In this document: positions 29,388-29,618 of the stretch, piece by piece | How positions within the stretch are numbered: the stretch's first letter is position 1 | Layout of the letters: each line of letters opens with the position of its first letter | DNA from: a virus | IMG/VR virus record: IMGVR_UViG_3300036045_000051 | Coordinates: 1 to 29,618 of that record | Strand: one strand, 5' to 3' | DNA: 29,618 nucleotides | Notes under the pieces: model-generated | What the model saw: the letters and a program-made list of their open reading frames with translations, nothing else | Databases searched by the model: none | What the model was told of the DNA's origin: nothing | Made by a program: the position numbers and the translations under genes

Positions 29388-29618
29388 CGAATGGCTCCAA
29401 GACGTTCTGATCGACGGCCTGCAGATGCTGCTGGCCTTGCGCCTGCGCGATGCGCCGCCCGCCGACACCATCACCGTGACGCTGGACGCCTGGCTGCTGG
29501 TGTTCCGCTCTCGGCCCATGCGCTGGGACAGTGCCACAAGCCCGCAACGGCTGCGCCAGGCTTTCCTCAACGTGGCCGCCAAGGCGGAACGCTGGCCCAC
29601 ACCTGCACAGGTGTTGGC
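29374..29618 (+). CDS. Hypothetical early protein, N-terminal part (cut by window edge)
   Basis: The first 81 codons of a gene that overlaps the previous one by 14 bp and continues past the window. It begins MQGSDEWLQDVLIDGLQMLL and contains LRQAFLNVAAKAERWPTPAQ, a motif I associate with short proteins of transposable phages downstream of B. Function is unknown. Confidence 0.75.
   Translation, partial: MQGSDEWLQDVLIDGLQMLLALRLRDAPPADTITVTLDAWLLVFRSRPMRWDSATSPQRLRQAFLNVAAKAERWPTPAQVL

Noticed and set aside
1-29618. CRISPR array, tRNA, rRNA, integrase-type attachment site
   Set aside because: No regularly spaced repeats, no cloverleaf-like sequence and no tyrosine or serine integrase were seen. 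Integration is by transposition, and the phage ends are outside the window.

Overview
This window is the interior of a Mu-like transposable prophage in a GC-rich bacterium. Codon use and the protein families present suggest a betaproteobacterium, most likely Burkholderiales/Comamonadaceae; this is inference, because no host gene and neither phage end is visible. The phage type is shown by a DDE transposase (A), an AAA+ transposition partner (B), and a complete set of Mu-type head genes: gp25/26/27/28/29-like, MuF, gpG, the I protease and gpT.

Layout. From about 20519 down to 1 (minus strand) runs one long late region. It starts with holin, endolysin, nested Rz/Rz1 spanins and a DksA/TraR-type zinc finger. 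Next come gp25-, gp26- and gp27-like proteins (the last the small terminase), a small membrane protein, the large terminase, portal, MuF with a C-terminal PBECR-like nuclease domain, and gpG. Then come protease/scaffold, a decoration-type protein, the major capsid, connectors and tail terminator, tail tube, and tail assembly chaperones joined by a probable -1 frameshift. It ends with an 1861-aa tape measure and the first 87 codons of a further virion gene. The tail genes are of siphovirus (lambda gpH / Pseudomonas B3-like) type rather than the contractile Mu tail, so the phage is a mosaic.

From 22530 down to 20807 (minus strand) lie the XRE repressor and two unrecognised genes behind it. A small plus-strand gene (20704-20991) converges on them. 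These are candidates for lysogenic cargo. From 22631 to the right edge (plus strand) runs the early region: a BcepMu gp16-like regulator, CII-like and winged-helix proteins, a DUF3102 protein, transposase A, ATPase B, and several small unrecognised genes, the last cut by the window edge. One gene (22943-23236) lies antisense inside this region.

Control. A clear sigma70-like early promoter (TTGAAA-17-CATAAT, 22534-22562) carries a 16-bp operator in its spacer, and a second copy lies 33 bp away in the repressor gene: a compact lysis/lysogeny switch. A perfect 22-bp repeat occurs only upstream of the lysis block and upstream of the protease gene, the same two positions where Mu has its late promoters Plys and PI. 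It is the best candidate for the late-promoter element of this phage. No tRNA, rRNA, CRISPR array or insertion sequence other than the phage itself was seen.
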